Below are positions 9,557 to 18,584 of a stretch of DNA of 64,000 nucleotides, piece after piece. How positions within the stretch are numbered: position 1 is the stretch's first letter; each line of letters starts with the position of its first letter. Origin of the DNA: Marinobacter nitratireducens (GTDB lineage: Bacteria; Pseudomonadota; Gammaproteobacteria; Pseudomonadales; Oleiphilaceae); the NCBI RefSeq assembly GCF_000708045.1, contig NZ_ANIE01000003.1:744001-808000 (forward strand), read 5' to 3'. The translations under genes and the position numbers were made by a program. A model generated the notes under the pieces. That model worked only from the letters and a program-made list of their open reading frames with translations. It searched no databases and was not told the DNA's origin.

Positions 9557-10675
9557 ATGAGAGCCGCTCACCTCATACGATGGTCATTCACCCTTTCAGC
9601 CGCCATCCTCCTCGCAGGGTGCCTCGATGACGGTGGCTCTGGTGGTAACGATGCCAATACCGGTCGCCTCAACTACAACGGGCTAAGCGGCCTCGGCTAC
9701 CAGACCGCCAGCCAGACCGGCACAACCAATGCCAAAGGCGAGTTCCGTTACTATCCGGGAGAAACGCTCAGCCTCCGGGTCGGGAATCTCGCGCTTGTAG
9801 ACAGCGTTCCCGCTCAGAACTACGTGACGCCGCTCGAATTTTTCGCCAATGTACGAGATGCATTGGATACTCCGGGCGTCGACAGTGAAGGGCTAAGCAC
9901 CCACAAACTGACCGAACAGCAACTGCTGTACGATAACACCCTCAGCAACTTCACCCGTTTCCTGATCTCCTTGAACTGGACGGAAAACGTTCGGGAAGGC
10001 GAAGGCCTGGATATCCGCCAACGGGTGATTGATCAATTGAATGCCGCGCTTCCCAACCTGACGGCCCCCATTGACTTCACAGTCACCGAACCGGAGTTTA
10101 CTGCCGGTGGCACCACACCGTCCCCGGCAAACCAGCTTCTTGCCGCCATTTGCTTTTATCCGGCCGATGACGAGCTATGCGAAGATCCTCCCACCCCGGA
10201 GGAAATCGCTAACGCGCCGGAACGCCCTGAAAACGAAGAGGACTGGGACCCTGACGTTGAATACCGGCAGGACCTGCAGGCAAAACGAGATCGGATTCTG
10301 GAGGCCGTCCGCACCCTTGAAGACATTGATGAAGAAGACGCCCGAACGTATTTAACCCGGGAATTGAATGCCATCAGCACCGATGTCGCCAACCGGTATT
10401 ATCTGGACAACCACGTTGCCAGCCATCCGGCCACAGACACCGGCATAAAAAGCGTAAGCATTCGCAAGATTGGGGGCACCCCTGCCCTCGCGGATATTGA
10501 GGCCATCAGCACTCGCCCGTCGGATGTCGTCATTCATTCGGCGGACTGGCAAGGGGCAGCCGTAGAATATTTCGTGAGTGGGGAATCGGGCGGAGAGTCA
10601 GAACTCGTCCTGAGCTTCCGCCCGGAGGGAACCTATCGTTGGGTACGAAAACAGTTGCGGGTGATTATCCGCTGA
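9557..10675 (+). CDS. Secreted lipoprotein of unknown function
   Basis: A 372-residue predicted lipoprotein. The signal ends in a lipobox, ILLAGC, with the acylated Cys near residue 22, followed by a Gly/Asp/Ser linker. An early segment, YQTASQTGTTNAKGEFRYYPGET, looks like the short beta-rich carboxypeptidase-regulatory-like unit seen in bacterial surface lipoproteins. The middle (residues 200-270) is strongly acidic and Pro-rich. No catalytic motif was recognised. It overlaps the convergent HD-GYP gene by 11 bases. Confidence 0.75.
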   Translation: MRAAHLIRWSFTLSAAILLAGCLDDGGSGGNDANTGRLNYNGLSGLGYQTASQTGTTNAKGEFRYYPGETLSLRVGNLALVDSVPAQNYVTPLEFFANVRDALDTPGVDSEGLSTHKLTEQQLLYDNTLSNFTRFLISLNWTENVREGEGLDIRQRVIDQLNAALPNLTAPIDFTVTEPEFTAGGTTPSPANQLLAAICFYPADDELCEDPPTPEEIANAPERPENEEDWDPDVEYRQDLQAKRDRILEAVRTLEDIDEEDARTYLTRELNAISTDVANRYYLDNHVASHPATDTGIKSVSIRKIGGTPALADIEAISTRPSDVVIHSADWQGAAVEYFVSGESGGESELVLSFRPEGTYRWVRKQLRVIIR

Positions 10676-11972
10676 TCAACCGTGAAAAGTTCCAACGGGA
10701 CTCAACACCGGTGACGTCGTAATTCGACGGATCCAAATCCTCGGCTCCGTGCGGCAGGCACTCACGAACGGTAATAACTTCGCCCGCGTCCCGGTCCTCG
10801 TTGAACCTCGCCAGATCAATAATCTTGGCAGACTTCAGCGGCTTGTGATCGGCATCCGTCATCACCATCACGCGAGGCCACAACCGGCGCTCAGGTGAAT
10901 GTGACACGACAATACCTCGCTGGCCGTCGGTCAACTCGACCAGACTGCCCGTCGGGTAGATGCCAATGGCCTGGATAAAGACTTCAATCAGGTCTTCCTG
11001 AAATTCGATGTTACGCATGTCGTAGAGCATGGTAACCGCTTTAGCGGGCGTCATCGGCTGAGACTCATCCCGGGGACCAATCAACGATTCGAAAAACTCC
11101 GCGAGGCCAGCAACTTTGGCCAGCAGAGGAATCCGATCACCCCGAATACCTTCTGGAAATCCTGAGCCGTTATGGCGCTCACGGTGCCCCTGAACGATAC
11201 TCAAAACTGCTCGAGACAAACCACTGCCGTCAAGCATTTCCACACCGCGGGCAACGTAGGTCTTGTACTCAGTGAACTCCTCAGCTCCCAGCTGGTTTTC
11301 ACGCGCGAGCAGGTCATGGGGCAATGCCGTCTTACCCACCTGAGACAGCAGACAACCCAGCCCAAGATGATTCAACAGCCCTTCATTGAGACCAAGCTGG
11401 CGCCCACAGACGAGCGCCCACACCGCGGTATTCAGCGCATGGCGATAGAGGAAGTCGTCGTGTTGGCGAGTTCGGGACAACCACAACAGGGCATCCGGTT
11501 GCCGGATTACACTGCTGACCATCTTGCTGGTGAGACGAGCAATTGGCTTGAGGTCAGCCACGCCATCCGACCTGATCGTTTCGAACAGCCGATGAAGAGC
11601 AACTTCAATATCCCCGAGTACCTGACGGGACGTTTTCAGTTCTTTCTTCAGCGTGGTCAGCTCTTCGTATTCGACGGGCTCGCGGATGTTCAGGGGAGGC
11701 AGTTGCAGTACCTCACGGCCTTTGCCCCGGCTTTTGGCGTTACGGCCAAAAACGATCGGCTTGGAGTCACTCAGCTCAATGGACTCACGGACCTCGGCCA
11801 CGTCGACCATCACCCAACGGCAATGGGATGAAACCGCACGAATGTCGTCCTGGGACCGAATCGGAAATCCCTGAATAGGAAAAGGAGTCTGGTGCCAGGG
11901 CCGATCCAGATCGGACACAAACATGCCCACTTCCAGATCGTGTACCGCTACTTTTTTCTGCTGGACGCCCAC
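10665..11972 (-). CDS. DUF3391 + HD-GYP domain protein with degenerate active site
   Basis: The N-terminal 130 residues match the DUF3391 domain that precedes many HD-GYP cyclic-di-GMP phosphodiesterases (KVAVHDLEVGMFVSDLDRPW). The HD-GYP fold follows (about residues 170-340). Key residues are altered: the HDxGK motif reads SQVGK, the HH pair reads GH (QGHRERHNGSGFP) and GYP is GFP. The histidine normally seen in the next helix is not evident. Only the first histidine (RHALNTA) is clearly kept. It is probably not an active phosphodiesterase and may act as a c-di-GMP binding or scaffold protein; that is inference. Confidence 0.85.
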   Translation of the reverse strand: MGVQQKKVAVHDLEVGMFVSDLDRPWHQTPFPIQGFPIRSQDDIRAVSSHCRWVMVDVAEVRESIELSDSKPIVFGRNAKSRGKGREVLQLPPLNIREPVEYEELTTLKKELKTSRQVLGDIEVALHRLFETIRSDGVADLKPIARLTSKMVSSVIRQPDALLWLSRTRQHDDFLYRHALNTAVWALVCGRQLGLNEGLLNHLGLGCLLSQVGKTALPHDLLARENQLGAEEFTEYKTYVARGVEMLDGSGLSRAVLSIVQGHRERHNGSGFPEGIRGDRIPLLAKVAGLAEFFESLIGPRDESQPMTPAKAVTMLYDMRNIEFQEDLIEVFIQAIGIYPTGSLVELTDGQRGIVVSHSPERRLWPRVMVMTDADHKPLKSAKIIDLARFNEDRDAGEVITVRECLPHGAEDLDPSNYDVTGVESRWNFSRLISG

Positions 11973-12149
11973 AAGTCACCTCAATACCTAAACTTTTCGA
12001 TGACTACTATTCTGACGTCCCGGGGAAAAGAGTCCATTACAGTTTGGTAGCACAAAGTAACTACTGGGCAACAAAGCGTAACGCCACTTATCAACGGAGA
12101 AACAAAGTGTAGCAATGTGAACCCGTTCACACGCCGACGTCAGAAAGTG

Positions 12150-12731
12150 TCACTCTGCGTCACACACACCATCATCAAACTCGGGAACGCGGGCTCGGAG
12201 GGCGCCTCTTGGGGCTTTGCGCACATAAACTGTATAAGGAACAGAAGAGGCGCGAAGGTAATCAATGTTACGTTTTTCGTCACCCTGACCCACCGATACC
12301 GTCTTTGGCATGCAGGAAACCGCAAGCTCAAGCTTGCCATCAATGTCTGCAATTCGGGCGCCGGGTTCAGAGGGATTTACCGCCATACAACGAGTATGCG
12401 CGGTGGCCGGAACCTTCTTCGGGAAGGAGAGATCCTTGCCGGGCTCGCCACAGGCGGCTATTCCCTCACCGCAGTTCCCCGCCCCCTCGTGGCTGGCATC
12501 CCGCAAGCGCCACACGCGCTCACTGCACTGGGTTTCAAGACGGATCGGCGTGGATTGATTGCTGCGCAACCACCAACCCGGATATTCAGCTGTTTGCCAG
12601 GTCAGCCGTACCTGGCGAGGCTCCCCCCGGGAATTCTCGGCCGGGAACATGGCGGAGTGGGAATAGTAGGAAGCACAGCCCTGGGTGAACAGAGCCATAA
12701 CGAACAGAGTGAGAACCAGAAAGCGACGCAT
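12150..12731 (-). CDS. Small lipoprotein of unknown function
   Basis: 193-residue predicted lipoprotein. The start at 12731 gives a clean signal peptide MRRFLVLTLFVMALFTQGC, with the acylated Cys at residue 19. A longer in-frame reading upstream is the PilZ gene read in another frame and was rejected. Several cysteines occur in the mature part (positions about 70, 86, 93, 114, 140), so disulfides are possible. It starts one base after the PilZ stop, so the two are an operon. No family was recognised. Confidence 0.7.
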   Translation of the reverse strand: MRRFLVLTLFVMALFTQGCASYYSHSAMFPAENSRGEPRQVRLTWQTAEYPGWWLRSNQSTPIRLETQCSERVWRLRDASHEGAGNCGEGIAACGEPGKDLSFPKKVPATAHTRCMAVNPSEPGARIADIDGKLELAVSCMPKTVSVGQGDEKRNIDYLRASSVPYTVYVRKAPRGALRARVPEFDDGVCDAE

Positions 12732-12732
12732 C

Positions 12733-13011
12733 TCACTCTCCCTCATGATCAAACTGAAGCCCATAACCATCGTTTGTTTTGCGAACGACCACCATATCCA
12801 GAACCGGAGCCGGAACCGGCAACCCCTGTACCTGCACCGTGACATGCTCACCGATCTGTGGCGTGAATGGCTCGCTCTCCACAATCACGAATACACCACC
12901 ATCCGAAATATCTCGTGTAGAAAACGTGAATTCCCCATATTCCGGATGAACAACTTTCACTTTGGCAGTCATTGCCGTGCGGATGTGCTCTCTTCGATCG
13001 TTCCCACTCAT
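12733..13011 (-). CDS. PilZ domain protein (c-di-GMP binding)
   Basis: Single PilZ domain of 92 residues. The two c-di-GMP contact motifs are present: the N-terminal RRxxxR box (NDRREHIR) and DxSxxG (RDISDGG). Such proteins relay c-di-GMP levels to motility or surface functions. It lies one base upstream of the lipoprotein gene, and a neighbouring HD-GYP protein suggests a local c-di-GMP theme. Confidence 0.88.
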   Translation of the reverse strand: MSGNDRREHIRTAMTAKVKVVHPEYGEFTFSTRDISDGGVFVIVESEPFTPQIGEHVTVQVQGLPVPAPVLDMVVVRKTNDGYGLQFDHEGE

Positions 13012-13098
13012 GAAGTGATGTCCGTCAATTTTTTTGCATAGTTTTTATGACTTTCCGAAGCATAACACCATTTTCCTATAAATTTCGCGAACTGGCTC

Positions 13099-13136
13099 TT
13101 GACTACATCGTTAACACAAATGAGAATAGTTGCTGT
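13099..13136 (+). promoter_or_regulatory. Possible promoter with overlapping Fur box upstream of the iron ABC importer
   Basis: A TTGACT -35 element at 13099-13104 is followed after 17 bases by a weak -10 (GAGAAT, 13122-13127). The segment AATGAGAATAGTT (13119-13131) overlaps the -10 and resembles half of a Fur site (consensus GATAATGATAATCATTATC), though the second half is poor. Iron repression of this gene is expected from its function. Confidence 0.4.
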
Positions 13137-13195
13137 TTTTAACTACCGGCCAATGGTCGGTGAGAAATCAACTGAAATCGTGCAAGGACAATCAC

Positions 13196-14212
13196 ATGCG
13201 AATGAAGCTCGCAGCAACTGCTGCTATCGCACTGGCCACTCTGCCGATCACCGCCAACGCTGAAGGCGAAGTCAACATCTATTCCTATCGTCAGGCCTAC
13301 CTGCTGGAACCACTGCTGAATGCTTTTGAGAAAGAAACCGGCATTGAAAGCAACGTGGTCTTCGCCAAGAAAGGCCTGGCAGAGCGCCTCGAACGTGAAG
13401 GTCGGAACAGCCCGGCGGACGTTGTGATGACCGTAGACATCTCCCGAATCAATGAACTCGTTGAGCGCGATCTGGTTCAAGGGGTCAGCACCGAGACGCT
13501 GGAAAAGAACATTCCCGAAAACCTCCGCCACCCGGAAGGCAAATGGTACGCCCTGACGACCCGTGGCCGCCTGATCTTCACATCCAGGGATCGGGTCGAG
13601 GAAGGTGAAATCACCACCTACGAAGAACTGGCTGATCCCAAGTGGGAAGACCGCATCTGCACCCGTAGCGGCAAGCACCCCTACAATATCGCGCTGTTCT
13701 CCTCGATGATTGCCCATCACGGCGAAGCCGAAACCGAAAAATGGCTGGCCGGCTTGAAGAACAACCTGGCGCGCAAACCCCAGGGTGGCGACCGCGACCA
13801 GATCAAAGCGATTGCCGAGGGTGTGTGCGACGTGTCCATCGGTAACAGCTACTACTACGGCAACATGCTGCAGGATGAAAACCAGCGTCCGATTGCCGAA
13901 CAGGTGCGCCTGGTGTTCCCGAATGCCGAAGGCCGTGGCACCCACGTCAACATCAGCGGCATTGCGCTTACCAAAAGTGCTCCAAACAAGGAAGAAGCCA
14001 TCAAGCTGATGGAATTTCTGTCTTCGCCTGAAGCCCAGCGCATCTACGCCGAAGCCAACACCGAGTACCCGGCTAACCCGGCGGTGAAGCCGTCCGGCCT
14101 GGTTGCAGAATGGGGAGAGATCCATCCGGATGACCTGCCCCTGCACACCATTGCCGAAAACCGCAATGCTGCGGTCAAAATGGTGGATCGCGTCGATTAT
14201 AACGGCGAGTAA
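13196..14212 (+). CDS. Iron(III) ABC transporter, periplasmic binding protein (FbpA/FutA family)
   Basis: Periplasmic ferric-iron binding protein of about 338 residues. The start at 13196 follows an AAGGA ribosome binding site and gives a short signal peptide ending ITANA. Mature sequence begins EGEVNIYSYRQAYL, typical of the FbpA/FutA/AfuA family. Candidate iron ligands include the paired tyrosines SYYYGN near residue 215. A longer in-frame start at 13130 was rejected. A GC-rich hairpin (about 14221-14251) lies between it and the permease gene and may lower downstream expression relative to the binding protein. Confidence 0.92.
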   Translation: MRMKLAATAAIALATLPITANAEGEVNIYSYRQAYLLEPLLNAFEKETGIESNVVFAKKGLAERLEREGRNSPADVVMTVDISRINELVERDLVQGVSTETLEKNIPENLRHPEGKWYALTTRGRLIFTSRDRVEEGEITTYEELADPKWEDRICTRSGKHPYNIALFSSMIAHHGEAETEKWLAGLKNNLARKPQGGDRDQIKAIAEGVCDVSIGNSYYYGNMLQDENQRPIAEQVRLVFPNAEGRGTHVNISGIALTKSAPNKEEAIKLMEFLSSPEAQRIYAEANTEYPANPAVKPSGLVAEWGEIHPDDLPLHTIAENRNAAVKMVDRVDYNGE

Positions 14213-14358
14213 GTCTGTTCACCCCGGGGCCAGCATCGGCTCCGGGGGCCCCTCTTCTCAATTTATTCCTGTCGGAAATGACGCTGATCATTGCAGCGGG
14301 CTGTCGAGCTGACTAAAATCGACATTCTTTCTCATTTCGATTCATGACAGGACACCGA

Positions 14359-16047
14359 ATGACCGAGGCTGTAACCAGCATTGATCCCGGGCTCACACAG
14401 CCCCTGCTGGCCAGGCGTACCTCCAAGCGGTGGCTGATCTCTGCCGTACTGACGACCGCTGTCGTAGCCCTCCCGGTTCTCTCAGTCATATTCCTGGCCT
14501 TCTTCCCTGAAGAGAACATCTGGCCGCATCTGCTGGAAACGACCCTGCCCCGCTACCTGGTCACGACTCTGCAACTCATGGCCGGCGTCGGTGTTCTCAC
14601 TCTCGTTATTGGCCTCGCGACCGCCTGGGCCGTCACCATGTGCGAATTCCCGGGCCGCAAGTTCTTCGAATGGGCCATGTTGCTCCCGTTTGCGGTTCCG
14701 GCCTATGTCATCGCGTACGTCTACACCAGCCTGCTCGACTATGCCGGCCCGGTTCAGGGGGCACTGCGGGACTGGTTTGGCTGGCAGAATGCGACGGATT
14801 ACTGGTTCCCGGAGATTCGCAGCCTGGAGGGTGCCATCCTGATGATTGGCCTGGTGCTCTACCCCTACGTTTACCTGCTGGGGCGTGCCGCTTTTCTTGA
14901 GCAGTCCCCGTCGCTGTTCGCCGTCAGCCGGAGCCTGGGCCATTCCGCGCTCAGCACCTTCTTCCGGGTCGTGCTCCCCATCGCACGCCCGGCCATTGCG
15001 GTTGGCCTCTCCCTCGTGCTGATGGAAACCCTGAATGACTTCGGTACCGTGGACTTCTTTGCGGTACAGACGCTCACGGCTGGCCTGTTTGATACCTGGA
15101 TGAACCTTGGCAACCTCGGTGGCGCCGCACAGATTGCGACCACCATGTTGGTGTTTGTGGTGATTCTGGTTACGCTGGAGCGTTATTCACGCCGCCGGCA
15201 ACAGCAGTTCGCGGCAAGGGACAACCGGGACCCGATCCAGCGCTTCACCATGTCCATGCCACGCCAGATGATTTGCGTGGCCGTATGCGCTATTCCCGTC
15301 ATCCTCGGGTTCGCGATTCCCGGCGCTACGCTGGCACTCTATGCGTGGGAGTATTTTGATCAGAGCTGGAACCCGGACTTCCTCGAGAACGCGCTGAACA
15401 GCCTGTTTTTGTCGGGCACGGCAGCCCTCACCACGCTGATCGTCGGGGTTACCCTCGCCTACAGCCGCCGTCTGCACAATACCCGCGGCATGCAGGTCCT
15501 GATGCGCCTTTCCAGCCTCGGCTACGCCATGCCCGGCGCCGTTCTTGCTGTTGGCGTGATCGTACCCCTGGCCGGGTTCGACAACTGGCTGGATAGCCTT
15601 ACCCGGGAATGGTTCGGCTTCAGCACCGGCCTGCTCCTGAGCGGCACCGCCTTCGCCATGATCTTTGCGTACACCGTCCGCTTCCTGGCGGTGTCCGCAG
15701 GCAGCGTCGAGAGCGCCTTGCAGAAGATTACCCCAAGCATGGATATGGCCTCACGCTCGCTCGGCCATACACCAGGAAAAACCCTGGTACACGTTCATCT
15801 GCCCATACTTCGCGGTACGCTGATGACGGCAGCACTGGTGGTCTTTGTGGACTGCATGAAGGAGTTGCCGGCCACCCTGATCCTGAGACCATTCAACTTC
15901 GAGACACTGGCCACGTACGTGTACCAGTTTGCGTCTGACGAACGCCTGTACCACAGCGCCCTGCCGGCTCTGATCATCGTTCTTGCGGGCATCATCCCCA
16001 TCATTCTGATGAGCAGATCGATCTCGAACACTCGGGCAATCGGCTAG
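14359..16047 (+). CDS. Iron(III) ABC transporter, fused permease (FbpB family)
   Basis: Inner membrane permease of about 562 residues with roughly twelve hydrophobic segments. It consists of two homologous halves, each with a binding-protein-dependent transport motif, as in FbpB/SfuB. The start at 14359 is supported by AGGA six bases upstream; an ATG at 14344 is also in frame. No ATPase gene (FbpC) follows, so the ATP-binding subunit must be encoded elsewhere. It overlaps the convergent thioesterase gene by four bases. Confidence 0.9.
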   Translation: MTEAVTSIDPGLTQPLLARRTSKRWLISAVLTTAVVALPVLSVIFLAFFPEENIWPHLLETTLPRYLVTTLQLMAGVGVLTLVIGLATAWAVTMCEFPGRKFFEWAMLLPFAVPAYVIAYVYTSLLDYAGPVQGALRDWFGWQNATDYWFPEIRSLEGAILMIGLVLYPYVYLLGRAAFLEQSPSLFAVSRSLGHSALSTFFRVVLPIARPAIAVGLSLVLMETLNDFGTVDFFAVQTLTAGLFDTWMNLGNLGGAAQIATTMLVFVVILVTLERYSRRRQQQFAARDNRDPIQRFTMSMPRQMICVAVCAIPVILGFAIPGATLALYAWEYFDQSWNPDFLENALNSLFLSGTAALTTLIVGVTLAYSRRLHNTRGMQVLMRLSSLGYAMPGAVLAVGVIVPLAGFDNWLDSLTREWFGFSTGLLLSGTAFAMIFAYTVRFLAVSAGSVESALQKITPSMDMASRSLGHTPGKTLVHVHLPILRGTLMTAALVVFVDCMKELPATLILRPFNFETLATYVYQFASDERLYHSALPALIIVLAGIIPIILMSRSISNTRAIG

Positions 16048-16517
16048 GAGCGTGCATCCTGAACCACAAAGCGCCCCTGGAACACGGCCACCGGTTCACC
16101 TCGCGGCTCTGTTGTCGGCTCACCGCAGAACACCTCAGCGGTAAGATCGAGGCGACCTTTGCCATGCCGGGCCAGACTCTTGCGGAACCGGTCTGGCACT
16201 TCGTCGCCCGGCAGCCGGCAAATCACATAAAAATCACTGTCGACCGGATCCATGTAATCGATGGTGCCCGTCTGCACCACCACACTGCCCTTTAGTCCCA
16301 GGTCTGCCAACGCCAGCTCTGTCACTCCCCATGCGGCGGTTACGGCCACGGAATACACACTGCCGCCAAACCCGGTACCCTGATGATTGCGATTGGGCTC
16401 CAGCGGGGCATCCAGTAACAGCGCATGCCCATCCCAGGACAGCAACCGGATTCCCAGCGCCCGGGACAAGGGAATTTCATCGTTGATTCGTTTCTGGAAC
16501 AAGGCCAACTGGGTCAT
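16044..16517 (-). CDS. Hotdog-fold thioesterase (YiiD C-terminal domain type)
   Basis: 157-residue protein resembling the C-terminal thioesterase domain of YiiD. The conserved segment NRNHQGTGFGGSVYSVAVTAAWG carries the family's NxxxTxFGGS-like core, here with Gly in place of Thr before the second Gly. It likely hydrolyses an acyl thioester; the substrate is unknown. It is next to an acyl-CoA synthetase gene on the same strand but separated from it by a terminator. Confidence 0.78.
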   Translation of the reverse strand: MTQLALFQKRINDEIPLSRALGIRLLSWDGHALLLDAPLEPNRNHQGTGFGGSVYSVAVTAAWGVTELALADLGLKGSVVVQTGTIDYMDPVDSDFYVICRLPGDEVPDRFRKSLARHGKGRLDLTAEVFCGEPTTEPRGEPVAVFQGRFVVQDARS

Positions 16518-16625
16518 AGCATCCTCCTGACATCGTTCCAGTTTATTCCCCAGAACCCGTTTTCCCTATGCGACTTACGTAGGGAAAATCCGATACCCCG
16601 ACAGCGCCGGAAACAAAGCATCTCC

Positions 16626-16662
16626 AAAAAAAATCGGGCCCGGCATTTCTGCCAGGCCCGAT
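16626..16662 (-). terminator. Rho-independent terminator of the acyl-CoA synthetase gene
   Basis: A 13-bp GC-rich stem (16633-16662, one mismatch, loop TTTC) is followed on the minus strand by eight T residues. It sits 30 bases past the stop of the acyl-CoA synthetase gene. Confidence 0.9.
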
Positions 16663-16691
16663 CTCATGCTGATACTGATCCAGACGAAACG

Positions 16692-18359
16692 TTACTGCCA
16701 GATCACCGGCTGCCGCTTGGCGTACCAGCTATCCACTTTTGCCTGATAGGCGTCTTCGACCACGTTCCGCTTCAGCTTCAGAGTTGGCGTCAGGAAGCTG
16801 TTCTCAATGGACCAGTCGTCCTTCACCACGGTGATAAAGGCAAGCTGCTCATGAGGATCCACGGTCTTGTTGACGTCCTGGATCAACTGCTTGAAGCTGG
16901 CCTCCAGCTCTTTGCGGAAGTTTTCATCCGCCAGTTTGGGCTCCAGCTCCTCACCCAGCTTGACCAACGCGTGTGGCTGCGTCTGATTCGCCCCGGAGAC
17001 ACACACCATCTCGATGGCATCGTGGGACATCAGGCGATTCTCGATTGGCGCTGGCGCAATGTATTTGCCCTTGCTGGTCTTGAAAATTTCCTTGATGCGG
17101 CCGGTCAGTTTCAGGCGGCCCATCTCGTCGATCTCCCCCTTGTCACCGGTACGCAGGAAACCGTCTTCGGTGAAGGCCTCTTTGGTCTTCTCTTCGTCCT
17201 TGTAGTAACCCATCATGGTGGCCGGGCTCTTGACCAGGACTTCGCCCTGCTCACTGATCTTCACTTCCACACCCGGTGCAGCCTCACCCACATAACCGGT
17301 GCGAGAGCGGCCCGGCTTGTTCATGTGAGAGTACGCGAAGTTCTCGGACATGCCGTAGCCTTCGAGCAGCTCCAGCCCAAGGTTGCGGTACCAGTCCAAT
17401 ACATCGCTCGACAACGGCGCAGAGCCACTGCCAGCCAGCTTGACCTTGTCCAGCCCCAGACCCTTGAGGATCTTCTTCTTGATCACCTTGTTGAGGAGCG
17501 GAATCTTCATCAGGCGATCCAGCTTCTTTTTCGGCATCTTCTGCAGTACACCGTGCTGGAACTTCACCCACAGGCGCGGTACAGACAGGAACAGCGTCGG
17601 CTGGGCGCGCTGAAGATCCTGAACAAACGTATCCAGGGATTCGGCGAAGAACAGGTGGAACCCGGTGTAAAGCGAACCCAACTCAACAAACGTACGCTCG
17701 AATACATGGGCCAACGGCAGATACGACAGCATTCTTTCATCCGGGCCGACGCCAAGGACTTCCGTGCCGCCGGCAGCGGCAAACGCCATATTGCGGAAGC
17801 TCAGCATGACCCCCTTCGGACGGCCGGTGCTTCCAGAGGTGTAAACAATCGTCGCCAGCTCATCGGGATCGCGGTGGGTCTCGCCTTCCAGAGGCGGGAA
17901 CTTGGCCACGATATCATCCCAGGTTTCGAAGTCATTCTTCGGGCTCAGCGGGTAGGATATGCAGCGAACCGATTCCGGCACGCCCGGCTTCATCATGTCC
18001 CAGTCGTCCAGCTTACCCACGAACAACACCTCACAACCGGCGTGGTCGAGAATGTAGTTTACGGTGTCTGCATTCAGGGTGGGATAAAGCGGCACGGAGA
18101 TGTGGCCAGCCATCCAGATCGCCCAATCGGTCATGATCCATTGCGCGCAGTTCTTGGAAATCAGACCAATGCGGCTCTTTTCCGGTAGGTTCAGGGATTT
18201 CAGGTAAGCCGCCATACGCCGCGCTTCATCAACGGCCCGCGCCCAGGTGTACTCAACCACCTTGCCGTCGCCGATGGGCTGGGTCATATACAGGGAGTTG
18301 GCCTTGGCCTTTTCCCAGTGATAGACCATATCGAGGGGAAGTTTGTTCGTTGTGTCCAT
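16692..18359 (-). CDS. Long-chain acyl-CoA synthetase (AMP-dependent, ANL superfamily)
   Basis: Activates fatty acids to acyl-CoA via an acyl-adenylate. Motifs in order: P-loop YTSGSTGRPKG (about residue 178), YLPLAHVFER, the adenylate-binding EGYGMSE (about 330), TGDKGEIDEMGRLKLTGR (about 415) and the C-terminal lysine motif LTPTLKLKRN. At 555 residues it belongs to the FAA1-like long-chain group. The start at 18359 follows an AAGGAAG ribosome binding site; an ATG 15 bases upstream is less well placed. Confidence 0.93.
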   Translation of the reverse strand: MDTTNKLPLDMVYHWEKAKANSLYMTQPIGDGKVVEYTWARAVDEARRMAAYLKSLNLPEKSRIGLISKNCAQWIMTDWAIWMAGHISVPLYPTLNADTVNYILDHAGCEVLFVGKLDDWDMMKPGVPESVRCISYPLSPKNDFETWDDIVAKFPPLEGETHRDPDELATIVYTSGSTGRPKGVMLSFRNMAFAAAGGTEVLGVGPDERMLSYLPLAHVFERTFVELGSLYTGFHLFFAESLDTFVQDLQRAQPTLFLSVPRLWVKFQHGVLQKMPKKKLDRLMKIPLLNKVIKKKILKGLGLDKVKLAGSGSAPLSSDVLDWYRNLGLELLEGYGMSENFAYSHMNKPGRSRTGYVGEAAPGVEVKISEQGEVLVKSPATMMGYYKDEEKTKEAFTEDGFLRTGDKGEIDEMGRLKLTGRIKEIFKTSKGKYIAPAPIENRLMSHDAIEMVCVSGANQTQPHALVKLGEELEPKLADENFRKELEASFKQLIQDVNKTVDPHEQLAFITVVKDDWSIENSFLTPTLKLKRNVVEDAYQAKVDSWYAKRQPVIWQ

Positions 18360-18584
18360 GGATCTTCCTTGCATTCGTTGTTCGAGTTGTAAGGGCTTAT
18401 TATTAGACTTTCGTAGGGTATTTCAACACACTATAGCCGGTCAAAACGTGACGCAAGCAAAAAGGTTCCCAAAAACAACTATTCCTTTAAATACCGCGCG
18501 CTACCGTAAGAACCCCTACTCCTCACAGGCGCTCGCTGTGGTAAACTTTCGCGCTTTCGTTTAACCCGATTCGGAGAACGCCAC

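Noticed and set aside
12117..12842. Plus-strand frame antisense to the lipoprotein and PilZ genes
   Set aside because: The lipobox, PilZ motifs and one-base gene spacing show that the minus-strand genes are real; the plus-strand frame has no signals of its own.
16425..18188. 587-residue plus-strand frame opposite the acyl-CoA synthetase gene
   Set aside because: It is a shadow of the minus-strand acyl-CoA synthetase, which carries the complete ANL motifs.
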